From: Actinopolyspora lacussalsi subsp. righensis
Lineage (GTDB): Bacteria; Actinomycetota; Actinomycetes; Mycobacteriales; Pseudonocardiaceae
Assembly (NCBI RefSeq): GCF_900116555.1
Contig: NZ_FPAT01000014.1
Coordinates: 62,001 to 126,000, forward strand
Direction: 5' to 3'
DNA: 64,000 bases
The stretch's first letter is position 1. Every line of letters begins with the position of its first letter. Positions 8,922-16,167 of this stretch are shown here, piece by piece. The position numbers and the translations under genes were made by a program. The notes beneath the pieces are model-generated. The model searched no databases. It was not told the origin of the DNA and worked only from the letters and a program-made list of their open reading frames with translations.

Positions 8922-9731
8922 ATGGACGAGAAAACAGCGGAACTCAACGGGGACCGCCCGAACTCAGCCAGGCTCTACGACGTGTTCCTCGGCGGCAACC
9001 ACAACACCGAAGCCGACCGGCAACTGGCCGAACGCATCAAGAAATCAGCGCCCCGCTGGTCGCTGGGAGCGCAACTCAACCGCTCCTTCCTGCGCTGCGC
9101 CGTGCACTACATGGCCGCACAGGGAATCGACCAGTTCCTCGATCTCGGCTCGGGCATCCCCACCGTGGGAAACGTCCACGAAATCGCGGCACAACACAAC
9201 CAGCGAGCGCGAGTCGTCTACGTCGACTACGAAACGATCGCCTACAACACCTCCCGCGCCGAACTGGCCGACAACCCCAACGTCACGATCCTCAACGCCG
9301 ACCTGCGCGACCCCCGGTCCGTCCTCGAGCACCCGGAAACCCGCGAACTGCTGGACTTCTCCCGCCCCGTCGGGCTACTCATCGTCGGTGTCCTGCTGTT
9401 CATCGGCCCACGGGACCGGCCCGGTGACATCATCGCCACCTACCGCCAGCGACTCAGCTCCGGCAGCTACCTGGCGATCTCACAAGCCAGCGACGACGAC
9501 CTGCCCGCCGACCTGCGGGACGAGATCGACCAGGTCGTGGCCTCCTACGAGCACGCCGACGAACAACTGGTGCTGCGCAGCCACGACGAAGTCGCGGGCT
9601 GGTTCTCCGGAACCGAGCTGGTCCCACCCGGACTCGTGCACTACCCCGACTGGAGCCCCGCCCAACAAGCCTTGAGCGAGGAACAGCAAAGCTGCCGATA
9701 CGGCTACGTCGGAGTCGGACGCGTGCCCTGA
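8922..9731 (+). CDS. SAM-dependent methyltransferase (Methyltransf_19, DUF574)
   Basis: A 269-residue protein of an actinobacteria-specific methyltransferase family that is highly duplicated in Streptomyces and relatives. Family marks are the N-terminal NSARLYDVFLGGNHNTEAD and NRSFLRCAVHYMA. The SAM-binding loop is FLDLGSGIPTVGNVHE (near residue 70), and VVYVDYE holds the acidic residue that contacts the ribose. The later LIVGVLLFIGP and LVHYPDW segments also fit. Substrates of the family are mostly unknown. The ATG at 8922 gives a start at the conserved domain edge; a longer reading frame upstream does not look like protein. It ends nine bases from the convergent MFS gene. Confidence 0.88.
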   Translation: MDEKTAELNGDRPNSARLYDVFLGGNHNTEADRQLAERIKKSAPRWSLGAQLNRSFLRCAVHYMAAQGIDQFLDLGSGIPTVGNVHEIAAQHNQRARVVYVDYETIAYNTSRAELADNPNVTILNADLRDPRSVLEHPETRELLDFSRPVGLLIVGVLLFIGPRDRPGDIIATYRQRLSSGSYLAISQASDDDLPADLRDEIDQVVASYEHADEQLVLRSHDEVAGWFSGTELVPPGLVHYPDWSPAQQALSEEQQSCRYGYVGVGRVP

Positions 9732-9739
9732 AACCGACC

Positions 9740-11044
9740 TCACCCCCGGTCAAACCCACGGGCGCGCCGCGACTGCCGAAGCTGGCCGAGCGCGCCCACC
9801 ACGATCACCAGCAACACCGGCACGTAGGCCAACCGGTAGGACGGGCCCGCCGCCAGCCCCTCGGCCACCCGCAGCACCCCGCCAACGGCGAGCTGGATCA
9901 GCACAGCGGCGGTGAAGCCACCCATGTTCGCGGTACCCACCGCCAGCCCCGACCGGTGTGCCGCGTTGACCGTTCTGGCCCCGTCGAAAGCCAGCATCGC
10001 CGCCCCACCACCGATTCCGATCAGCACCAGCAACACCGCCAGCAACGCGACGGGCAGCACGCCGGGCCAGCCGATCACGGTCAGCCACACCACGGCCAGC
10101 AGCAACGACAACACCAGCACGAACCGCTCCCGACGTGCCGGTCGCCCCGCCACGAACTGCCCACACGCCCAAGCCCCCACCAGGAACCCCGCCACACACA
10201 GCAACACCCAGTTCCCCGCCGCCGCGGCACCGTAGCCCTGCGCCCGCATCAACCACGGCGGTCCCCACAGCACCGTCACCGCCACGAACTGCCCCATCAT
10301 CACGAAGTGCACCCAGAACGAGTGCCACGTGCCGGGCGTGGTCACCACAGCCCGCAGCGCCGCCCGCACCGGCTCGACCTCCCGAGCCGACGACGGCCGA
10401 CCGACGGCATCACCGGAGCCCACCACCCGGGGCCGGTCCCGCACCATCTCCCAGGCCGACACCGCCAGTACCGCGGTCAACCCGGCCGCCCCCAGAAACG
10501 TGCCCAGCCACCCCAGCACACGCAGCGAGGTGGCGAGCGGAGCGGTGGCCGCCAACTGGCCCACACCGCCGACCAACCCGGTCAACGCCGCGATCCTGCC
10601 GAACCTCTCGGCCGGGAACCACTGCGCGGCCAGCCGCAGGACGTTGGTGAACAGGAACGCGTCACCGAGACCGATCAACGCACGTCCCGCCAACCCGCCC
10701 ACCAGGGACGCGCTGACCGCGAACACCGCCGAACCCACGGCCAGCGCCAACGTGGCCCCGGTGATCAGTCGTCGCGGGCCGATCCGGTCGGCCAGGACAC
10801 CCGCCGGGATCTGCAACGCCAGGTAGATCCCCAGCTGCAGCGCCGAGAGAACGGACAGCGCGGCAGGACCGGCCGAGAACCGATCCAGCGCCGCATCGGC
10901 GGCCACCGCCAGACTCGCCCGGTGAAACAGCGCCACGAAGTAACACGCCGCCGCCACCGACCACACGAGCCAGGCCCGTCGTGACGTCGCCGTCGGGACG
11001 GGCTCGGTGACCGAGGATTCCGAAGGGTCGATCGTGACGCGCAC
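9740..11044 (-). CDS. MFS transporter
   Basis: Major facilitator superfamily permease of 434 residues with about twelve membrane helices. The loop between helices 2 and 3 reads GVLADRIGPRRLI, the conserved MFS motif. The sequence FALFHRASLAVAAD-type opening and the NVLRLAAQWFP segment recall sugar-phosphate/organic-anion permeases, but the substrate is open. The GTG at 11044 is chosen because GGAGG sits about five bases upstream; an ATG at 11068 lies inside the operator. It is divergent from a GntR/FCD regulator, across a perfect inverted repeat, so control by that regulator is likely. Confidence 0.86.
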   Translation of the reverse strand: MRVTIDPSESSVTEPVPTATSRRAWLVWSVAAACYFVALFHRASLAVAADAALDRFSAGPAALSVLSALQLGIYLALQIPAGVLADRIGPRRLITGATLALAVGSAVFAVSASLVGGLAGRALIGLGDAFLFTNVLRLAAQWFPAERFGRIAALTGLVGGVGQLAATAPLATSLRVLGWLGTFLGAAGLTAVLAVSAWEMVRDRPRVVGSGDAVGRPSSAREVEPVRAALRAVVTTPGTWHSFWVHFVMMGQFVAVTVLWGPPWLMRAQGYGAAAAGNWVLLCVAGFLVGAWACGQFVAGRPARRERFVLVLSLLLAVVWLTVIGWPGVLPVALLAVLLVLIGIGGGAAMLAFDGARTVNAAHRSGLAVGTANMGGFTAAVLIQLAVGGVLRVAEGLAAGPSYRLAYVPVLLVIVVGALGQLRQSRRARGFDRG

Positions 11045-11057
11045 ACCCACCTCCAAA

Positions 11058-11080
11058 CTTGTATGCATCTTAGATACAAG
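11058..11080. promoter_or_regulatory. GntR-type operator between divergent MFS and GntR genes
   Basis: CTTGTAT and ATACAAG form a perfect 7-bp inverted repeat around nine bases. Inside lies a second small palindrome, ATCT-T-AGAT. The TTGTAT/ATACAA arms are typical of FCD-type GntR operators. The site is 14 bases from the MFS start and 24 bases from the regulator start. Confidence 0.7.
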
Positions 11081-11091
11081 CCGGGTGGAAG

Positions 11092-11097
11092 TAGAAT
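11092..11097 (+). promoter_or_regulatory. -10 element, probable leaderless start of the GntR gene
   Basis: TAGAAT ends six bases before the GTG at 11104, so the transcript should begin at or next to the start codon. No ribosome site is present between them. Confidence 0.5.
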
Positions 11098-11103
11098 GAC
11101 GCC

Positions 11104-11811
11104 GTGTCGAACACAACACCCTCGGAGACGGCCCCGCCCCCCTCCGGCGACCGGCAGCGGCAACCCGCCACGGACCGCGCCTACCGGCACGTCAAAGCAG
11201 GGCTGCTGGACGGCAGCCACCCCGACGGACACCTGCTGTCCGAAGGGGAGATCGCCCAAACACTGGGCATGTCCCGCACCCCCGTCCGGGAAGCCTTCCT
11301 GCGGCTGCAGAGCGAGGGATTCCTACGGCTGTACCCCAAACGGGGTGCCCTGGTCGTACCGATCACCCCGGCCGAAGCGCATTCACTGCTGGAAGCCCGT
11401 CTCGCCCTGGAAAGCTTCGCGATCGACAAACTCGCCGCCCTCGGCGAGCAGCACCTCGTCACGGTCGGACGACGACTGCTCGACCACCCCGCCTGCGAAC
11501 CCGGCGAACTCTCCGACTCCGAGATGCACGAGGCCGACCGCGACTTCCACGCACAGCTGGTCGCCGCCGCCGACAGCCCCGTGGTCACCGACCTCTACAG
11601 CGCGCTCCGCGACCGCCAACTGCGCATCACATCAACCGCCCGCACCCACGAAGCATCCCGGCGCACGGCAGTCACCGAGCAGCACAACAGCCTGGCCACC
11701 GCGCTGCACCACGGGGACACGACACTGGCCAAACGCAGACTGCGCGAGCACCTGGCCCACACCATGCGCGCCATCGGTATCAGCGAAGACCTCCCACGCA
11801 CGGAGCAGTGA
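11104..11811 (+). CDS. GntR-family transcriptional regulator, FCD subfamily
   Basis: A 235-residue regulator. The winged helix (about 25-90) reads LLSEGEIAQTLGMSRTPVREAFLRL, followed by an FCD ligand domain with EADRDFHAQLV, VTEQHNSLATAL and REHLAHTM, the Asp and three His that hold a metal in this class. The GTG at 11104 appears to be leaderless. It is divergent from the MFS transporter, and a perfect CTTGTAT/ATACAAG repeat lies between the two. The simplest reading is that the regulator represses both genes and the transporter moves its ligand, probably a small organic acid. Confidence 0.9.
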   Translation: MSNTTPSETAPPPSGDRQRQPATDRAYRHVKAGLLDGSHPDGHLLSEGEIAQTLGMSRTPVREAFLRLQSEGFLRLYPKRGALVVPITPAEAHSLLEARLALESFAIDKLAALGEQHLVTVGRRLLDHPACEPGELSDSEMHEADRDFHAQLVAAADSPVVTDLYSALRDRQLRITSTARTHEASRRTAVTEQHNSLATALHHGDTTLAKRRLREHLAHTMRAIGISEDLPRTEQ

Positions 11812-11946
11812 GCCGCCCGGCGGCTACCGACGCCGGGCACGAGCCGGCAGGCGCGGCGAGCCCGTCGACCGGGAACCGGCAGCTCACGGACCGACCGGTC
11901 GTTCCCGTGCGCACCGGGCTCGGATTCACGTGCCGGGCGGGCCCTC

Positions 11947-11962
11947 GAGTGCGCGGGCACTC
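11947..11962 (-). terminator. Small hairpin after the terC operon
   Basis: GAGTGC and GCACTC pair around GCGG, 13 bases beyond the stop of the micro-protein. The stem is only six bp, so this is a weak call. Confidence 0.35.
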
Positions 11963-11975
11963 CCGGCACGTCGAC

Positions 11976-12149
11976 TCATCCCGCACGTGGTCCACGCGGG
12001 AACAACGGTCTTCCTCCTCGATGGCGCGAGAAACCGGAATCGCGCGAGGACCGCGGCGGTCGTGCCGACAGCAGCACCGCGCAGGTGATCAGCAGCGTCA
12101 CGACCACGAAAATCGTGACACCGATCTCGACGAGAACCCAGATGGGCAT
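11976..12149 (-). CDS. 57-residue single-pass membrane protein coupled to TerC
   Basis: A very small gene directly after terC. The TerC stop and this ATG are separated by two bases, and GGAGGTG, lying within the end of terC, is a good ribosome site. The product begins MPIWVLVEIGVTIFVVVTLL and continues for one hydrophobic helix (about residues 4-28). A short tail rich in Arg, Ser and Pro follows. No family is recognised. The spacing implies translational coupling to TerC and hence control by the upstream riboswitch. A subunit or modulator of the exporter is an inference from position only. Confidence 0.65.
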   Translation of the reverse strand: MPIWVLVEIGVTIFVVVTLLITCAVLLSARPPRSSRDSGFSRHRGGRPLFPRGPRAG

Positions 12150-12151
12150 AG

Positions 12152-13159
12152 TCACCTCCCGTGACTGGCCTCATCCACGGCACGGCTCCTGGCCCGCAGG
12201 CTGGCCACCGTCACCACCACGAGAATGAGCACGATCACCGACAGCGAGACCGGAGTGGCGATCTCGGGAACGGCGGGCCAGATCCCGTGCGCCCAGTGCA
12301 GCATCAGCTTCACACCGATGAACGCCAGGATCAGTGCCAGTCCGTGGTTGAGATACACCAGTTTACTCAGCACCGAACTCAGCACGAAATACAACGCCCG
12401 CAGCCCCAGCAGCGCGAACGCGTTGGTGGTGAACACCAGGTAGGGATCCTCGGTGATGCCGTACACCGCGGGCACGGAATCCACGGCGAAGACCACGTCG
12501 GTGGCGAACACCGCCACCACCACGACGGCCATCGGTGTCAACGCACGACGGCCCGCCTGCCGCACCGTCAGGCTCGCTCCGTGGTACTCCTCCGTGACGG
12601 GCATCAACCGGCGCAGCAACCGCACCGAACGCATCTGCGACACGTCGCGTTCGACGGAATCACCGCCGAGCGCCTCACGCAGAATCTTCACCGCGGTCAC
12701 GAACAGGATCGCCCCGAACACCAGGAAAGCCCAGGTGCCCGCCTGCAGCAGCGCGGCTCCCATCGCGATGAACACGCCCCGCAGCACCAGCGCTCCCACG
12801 ATGCCGTACAGCAGCACACGCTGCACCAGCGCCGTGGGAACGGCGAAAGCGGTCAGCAGCAGCATGAACACGAAGAGGTTGTCCACCGACAGGGACTTCT
12901 CCACCACGAACCCGGCGAAGAACTCCAGGGCCTGATCGGTGCCGAACCACCACCACAGTCCGAGTCCGAACACCAGCGGCAGCGCCAGGTAGAACACCGA
13001 CCAGCCGACCGCCTCCCGCATCGCCACCTCGTGCGGGCGGTGCGTGACAGCGAAATCGGCGATCAGCAGGGCCAACAGCACACCGATACTGATCGCCCAC
13101 AACCACGGCGTGCCCACCGACTGCGGCCCCGCGGCGACCATCAGGGGGGTATCCGACAT
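12152..13159 (-). CDS. TerC-family integral membrane metal exporter
   Basis: A 335-residue membrane protein of the TerC/Alx family, with about eight or nine helices. The two diagnostic acidic motifs are present: FVVEKSLSVDNLFVF near residue 90 and FATDVVFAVDSVPA near 215. These line the presumed cation path. Family members have been linked to manganese export and tellurite resistance. The ATG at 13159 follows GGGAGG. The leader holds a yybP-ykoY element, which fits a manganese efflux role much better than tellurite resistance. A 57-residue membrane protein is coupled downstream. Confidence 0.92.
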   Translation of the reverse strand: MSDTPLMVAAGPQSVGTPWLWAISIGVLLALLIADFAVTHRPHEVAMREAVGWSVFYLALPLVFGLGLWWWFGTDQALEFFAGFVVEKSLSVDNLFVFMLLLTAFAVPTALVQRVLLYGIVGALVLRGVFIAMGAALLQAGTWAFLVFGAILFVTAVKILREALGGDSVERDVSQMRSVRLLRRLMPVTEEYHGASLTVRQAGRRALTPMAVVVVAVFATDVVFAVDSVPAVYGITEDPYLVFTTNAFALLGLRALYFVLSSVLSKLVYLNHGLALILAFIGVKLMLHWAHGIWPAVPEIATPVSLSVIVLILVVVTVASLRARSRAVDEASHGR

Positions 13160-13300
13160 TCGAGACCTCCCGAACAACGTCGTTCGAGGTCTCCTTCACC
13201 CCTGGGCGGGGCCGCTTCCCGGGGACACCGTGTTGATGTCCGTACTGACCGGGTCAACGCGAGGAAGTACTCCCCTCCCGAGGGAGTATAGGAGACGATT
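13160..13300 (-). promoter_or_regulatory. yybP-ykoY (manganese) riboswitch of terC
   Basis: The transcribed strand carries the conserved pieces of this riboswitch class in order: GGGGAGTA (near 13270), GGTCAGTACGG and ATCAACA (near 13240), then GGGTGAAGGAGACC (near 13192). GTCTCC (13291-13296) can pair with GGAGAC (13189-13194) to close the aptamer stem P1. The same 3' strand, GAGACCTC (13186-13193), is perfectly complementary to GAGGTCTC (13162-13169), which contains the terC ribosome site. The two pairings exclude each other. Metal-bound P1 would free the ribosome site, so this reads as a translational ON switch. Confidence 0.85.
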
Positions 13301-13350
13301 CGTCCGCCTCGACAACTCCGTTCCTTTTGTCTGTTTTGCGTCTTTTGGTC

Positions 13351-13380
13351 GTTTTGTTTTGTTCAGTACTGAAACCACAG
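13351..13380. repeat. 30-nt intergenic motif, copy 1 (upstream of terC)
   Basis: This is one of three 30-nt matches in the window (others at 34545 and 45206). The shared pattern is RTTTTRTTTYRYTC at positions 1-14, followed by RRYACTGAAAMNACAG at positions 15-30. In this copy the centre TTCAGTACTGAA is a perfect palindrome. It lies 51 bp upstream of the riboswitch within a very T-rich stretch. Confidence 0.7.
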
Positions 13381-13426
13381 TATTCGGTTACGTACGACAG
13401 CGTTCACCACACGGACCACCGAAAGG

Positions 13427-13762
13427 TCAACCTCGCCGCTGTCGCCGCAGCAGCCACACCAGCGTCGTTCCCGCGACGATGAGGATCCCGGCGCTCGCGG
13501 CCAATTCGCTGTACGGGACCGGGCTGATCGCGACCGGCCCAGCAGGCTCCGCCTCGCGCATGCGTTCTTCGGTCCAGTACTCGCTGGTGGTGTGCTCGCT
13601 GTTGTGCTCGGTGTGCCGCGGCTGGACGCGGTGCGAGATCGTTTCCCCGCTCTCCTCGTCCGAGGAAAGGAGCTTGGGAACCGTGAAGAGCGCCGCGATC
13701 AGCGCGACCGCGACGACGGCGATCCCGGTAACCAGCCAAGTGGTACGTGCCCGTGTCCTCAT
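13427..13762 (-). CDS. Small two-helix membrane protein, unknown function
   Basis: A 111-residue product that is not recognised. It has an N-terminal membrane helix (WLVTGIAVVAVALIAALF), a polar middle of about 45 residues rich in Glu, His and Thr, and a second hydrophobic helix (ELAASAGILIVAGTTLVWLL) ending in RRQRRG. The basic C-terminus should stay in the cytoplasm, leaving the His/Glu-rich middle outside. The ATG has a strong GGGGAGGGGAAG ribosome site. It lies downstream of the hydrolase/MDMPI fusion on the same strand, but 345 bases away. Confidence 0.6.
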   Translation of the reverse strand: MRTRARTTWLVTGIAVVAVALIAALFTVPKLLSSDEESGETISHRVQPRHTEHNSEHTTSEYWTEERMREAEPAGPVAISPVPYSELAASAGILIVAGTTLVWLLRRQRRG

Positions 13763-14107
13763 GAGACTTCCCCTCCCCGGGGATTCCGGAGCGTCCCCGG
13801 GGAGGGGACGTTATCCGCCGCGGTTGTTCCTGTACATGTTGTCGCATCGTGCCGGGAACGCGGGCACCGCATCAGGGGCGCATTCGCCACCGTGAACTCG
13901 TCAACCGCGGCGACGCGGCACCTCAGCGCTGGCGAACCGTCTCAGCCGGAGCCTGGGGAAGATCCGCGACAGATCAAACGCCAATGATTGTCGCAGCTGG
14001 TCACAGACTCGGAAACGAGCGCTCGGCCAGTTCCCACCGAAGACTGAGCCAGCTCGGTGACCAACGACCACGTTCAATCCTTCCCCACTCTTCCGCGGAC
14101 CCCCGGA
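13763..14107. other. 345-bp intergenic region
   Basis: It holds the ribosome site of the small membrane protein at its left end. No further gene, repeat or strong hairpin was seen. Confidence 0.5.
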
Positions 14108-15382
14108 TCACGATGGCCGGCCGGGATCACGGCCGGCAAGTCCGAGCAGGGCATCGAGCGGTGCTGGGTCGGTGCCGGTGTCGACGATCGGCCCGTACAG
14201 TCCCTCGCGACTGTCGGGCGTGGACATCGCGGCGGCGAAGCGCGTGCAGATCGCGACGTCGCGGTCGGTCGCGGTGAAGCTCTGACCGGTGGCGCGGGCG
14301 AGGTCCCAGCCGTGCAGGACGAGTTCGTCGAGCACGACGGTCGCGAGCTCGGTCGAGGGCATGGTGAAACCACCGGCCTCGGCCTCGCCCTGCCATGCAG
14401 ACGGTTCTCGCCAGGCCGCGACGAGCGTGCCGAGGTCACGGTCGAGCTGCTCGCGCCAGTCGTCGGGCAGCTTCGCACCATCGGGTCGCGGCTCGCCCTG
14501 GGGCTCGTGGCGCGCGGTGTGTGTGAACGCCTTGGTCAGCCCGCACACATGGGCAGCGAGGTCACGTACGGTCCAGTCGGCACACGGCGTCGGCGCGTCG
14601 AGCTGGTTGCCTCGGACGTTGGCCGCGACTCGCCGCAGCTCGGCCGCGGCGTCGGCGAGGTCGAAGCCGACCTCGGCCGTACTGCGCTCCTCTGACGAAG
14701 CGCCGACGTCCAGGTATGCGATCAGTCGCTCGGCGAGTTCGAGCGGACGACTCTTGGCCGCCATGTGCCCTCCGGGCATCACGTCGGCCTCGACGCAGAG
14801 CCGATCGCGGGCGACCCGCACCTGGAACTCGGCCGGGAACAGGCGGTCATCAGCGCCGACCAGGACGTGGATCGGGACATCCGGCCACACCTCGAAGGTG
14901 CACGACTGTCCGAACGGTGTCTCGGCCGGCTCGCGATCACCCTCGGCCATGTCGGCCTTCACGCGGTCGGGGACGTCGTGCAGGAAGACGTTCTCGAGAT
15001 CGAACTCGTTCGACCGTCCGGCCGCTTCGTTGGCTGCTCGGCGAGCCTCGCCCGATCCGGTGGTCTCGAACCACTCCCCCGGGGACTCGCCGGGAATCGG
15101 AATCATCGCGTTGAGCAGCACTATGCGGTCGATGGCATCGCTTTTGCTGATCATCGGCGCGATGAAAGCGCCCATCGACTGCGCGACGAGCACGACATCG
15201 CGGTGGTCGCCGATCGCCTGGTCGGTGATGGCCGCGTACTCGTGCAGGCCCAACGCCGGGTCGTCGCCCTCGATCTCGACCGGGATCGCGACATGCCCCC
15301 GCGCTTCGAGTTCGGCCGCGGCCTCGCGCCAGTACACCTCCCCGGCACCACCGGCACCGGGGATCAGGACGAACGTCGCCAT
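14108..15382 (-). CDS. Fusion of alpha/beta hydrolase and MDMPI-like (TIGR03086) domain
   Basis: A 424-residue two-domain protein. Residues 1 to about 230 are a salicylate esterase/EstC-like alpha/beta hydrolase: MATFVLIPGAGGAG at the oxyanion strand, AQSMG with the nucleophile Ser69, and a PGGHM segment for the catalytic His. Residues 245-424 resemble the TIGR03086/mycothiol-dependent maleylpyruvate isomerase fold, a DinB-like metal-binding helical bundle, with WTVRDLAAHVCG and LDELVLHGWDLARATG supplying the expected His residues. These two families normally occur as separate proteins. The reading frame is continuous with no stop or repeat at the join near 235-245. The function is unknown; a mycothiol-linked detoxification role is only a guess. 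Confidence 0.8.
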   Translation of the reverse strand: MATFVLIPGAGGAGEVYWREAAAELEARGHVAIPVEIEGDDPALGLHEYAAITDQAIGDHRDVVLVAQSMGAFIAPMISKSDAIDRIVLLNAMIPIPGESPGEWFETTGSGEARRAANEAAGRSNEFDLENVFLHDVPDRVKADMAEGDREPAETPFGQSCTFEVWPDVPIHVLVGADDRLFPAEFQVRVARDRLCVEADVMPGGHMAAKSRPLELAERLIAYLDVGASSEERSTAEVGFDLADAAAELRRVAANVRGNQLDAPTPCADWTVRDLAAHVCGLTKAFTHTARHEPQGEPRPDGAKLPDDWREQLDRDLGTLVAAWREPSAWQGEAEAGGFTMPSTELATVVLDELVLHGWDLARATGQSFTATDRDVAICTRFAAAMSTPDSREGLYGPIVDTGTDPAPLDALLGLAGRDPGRPS

Positions 15383-15622
15383 CTCCGCTCATCTCCCCGC
15401 AGAAACGTCACTCATCCGGTACCGACTCCGCAACGGGCCCGAACTCATCGCGGTACAGGAAGCTGACCTCTACAGCTTACAGCCGTCTCAGCTGGGGATC
15501 CCCTGTCGGACGGATCCGCCGGTTACGAGTTCCACTCGAGCACACGGCGGACGAACGCCTGCTCATCCGCGATAGCCACCGACACTCAACTCCCCTGGCG
15601 CACGATTCGGAACGAATGTTCC

Positions 15623-15937
15623 TCAAACCCCTTCACACGGTTCGCCGGGGCCTTGTTCGGGGATCTCGTCGGGACGGGCAGCATCGTGGGCGCGGCGCCG
15701 TGCCCACGACACGAGATGCCCGGCCACACACACGTCGGCATCCGGGCGGAAGTACTGCAGCAGCCGCGCGTCGGCGCGGTCCCAAACGACCAGCAGCACG
15801 TCGAGAATGCGCCGGTGTTCGTGGTCGGCCAGCCAAGCCTCGACATCGACGACCGGGTCGGTGGCGCGGTGGTGGTGCCGGGCCAGCTGGCGGGCCACCT
15901 CGTGGAGCTCGGTGCGGCGGTCGGTACGACGGTCCAT
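15623..15937 (-). CDS. Conserved-looking hypothetical protein, 104 aa
   Basis: Not recognised. The product begins MDRRTDRRTELHEVARQLA and is soluble, His/Arg/Asp-rich and mostly helical in appearance. It contains VVDVEAWLADHEHRRILDVL and a central LVVWDRADARLLQYFRPDAD. Third codon positions are strongly G/C, as in the surrounding genes, which supports it being real. The ATG at 15937 is preceded by GGGTGA; a longer frame upstream is out of character. It lies between the UvrA-like gene and the hydrolase fusion on the same strand, with more than 200 bases on each side, so it is probably transcribed alone. Confidence 0.5.
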   Translation of the reverse strand: MDRRTDRRTELHEVARQLARHHHRATDPVVDVEAWLADHEHRRILDVLLVVWDRADARLLQYFRPDADVCVAGHLVSWARRRAHDAARPDEIPEQGPGEPCEGV

Positions 15938-16167
15938 AGAATCACCCGACGCCCAGCACACCGCACCACAGCGCCCCGGCGATACCGATGATCGAGTACC
16001 TCGGACCCGCCGAGCGGGTGACACACCCTGGCCGCGAGCTCTTAGCGTTCGATCTATCCCGCCCCCTGGCCGGCTCGTGCCGCTGTCAGGAACTGACCGG
16101 TGTGCGGAACACCCACCTGAGCCCGAGCCCGCTCCCGTCCTCGTGGGAAGACGGTTGTGGGGCTCGG

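Noticed and set aside
11808-12164. A rightward frame downstream of the second GntR gene
   Set aside because: It has a low-complexity Arg/Ser/His composition and lies opposite the better supported 57-residue membrane protein.
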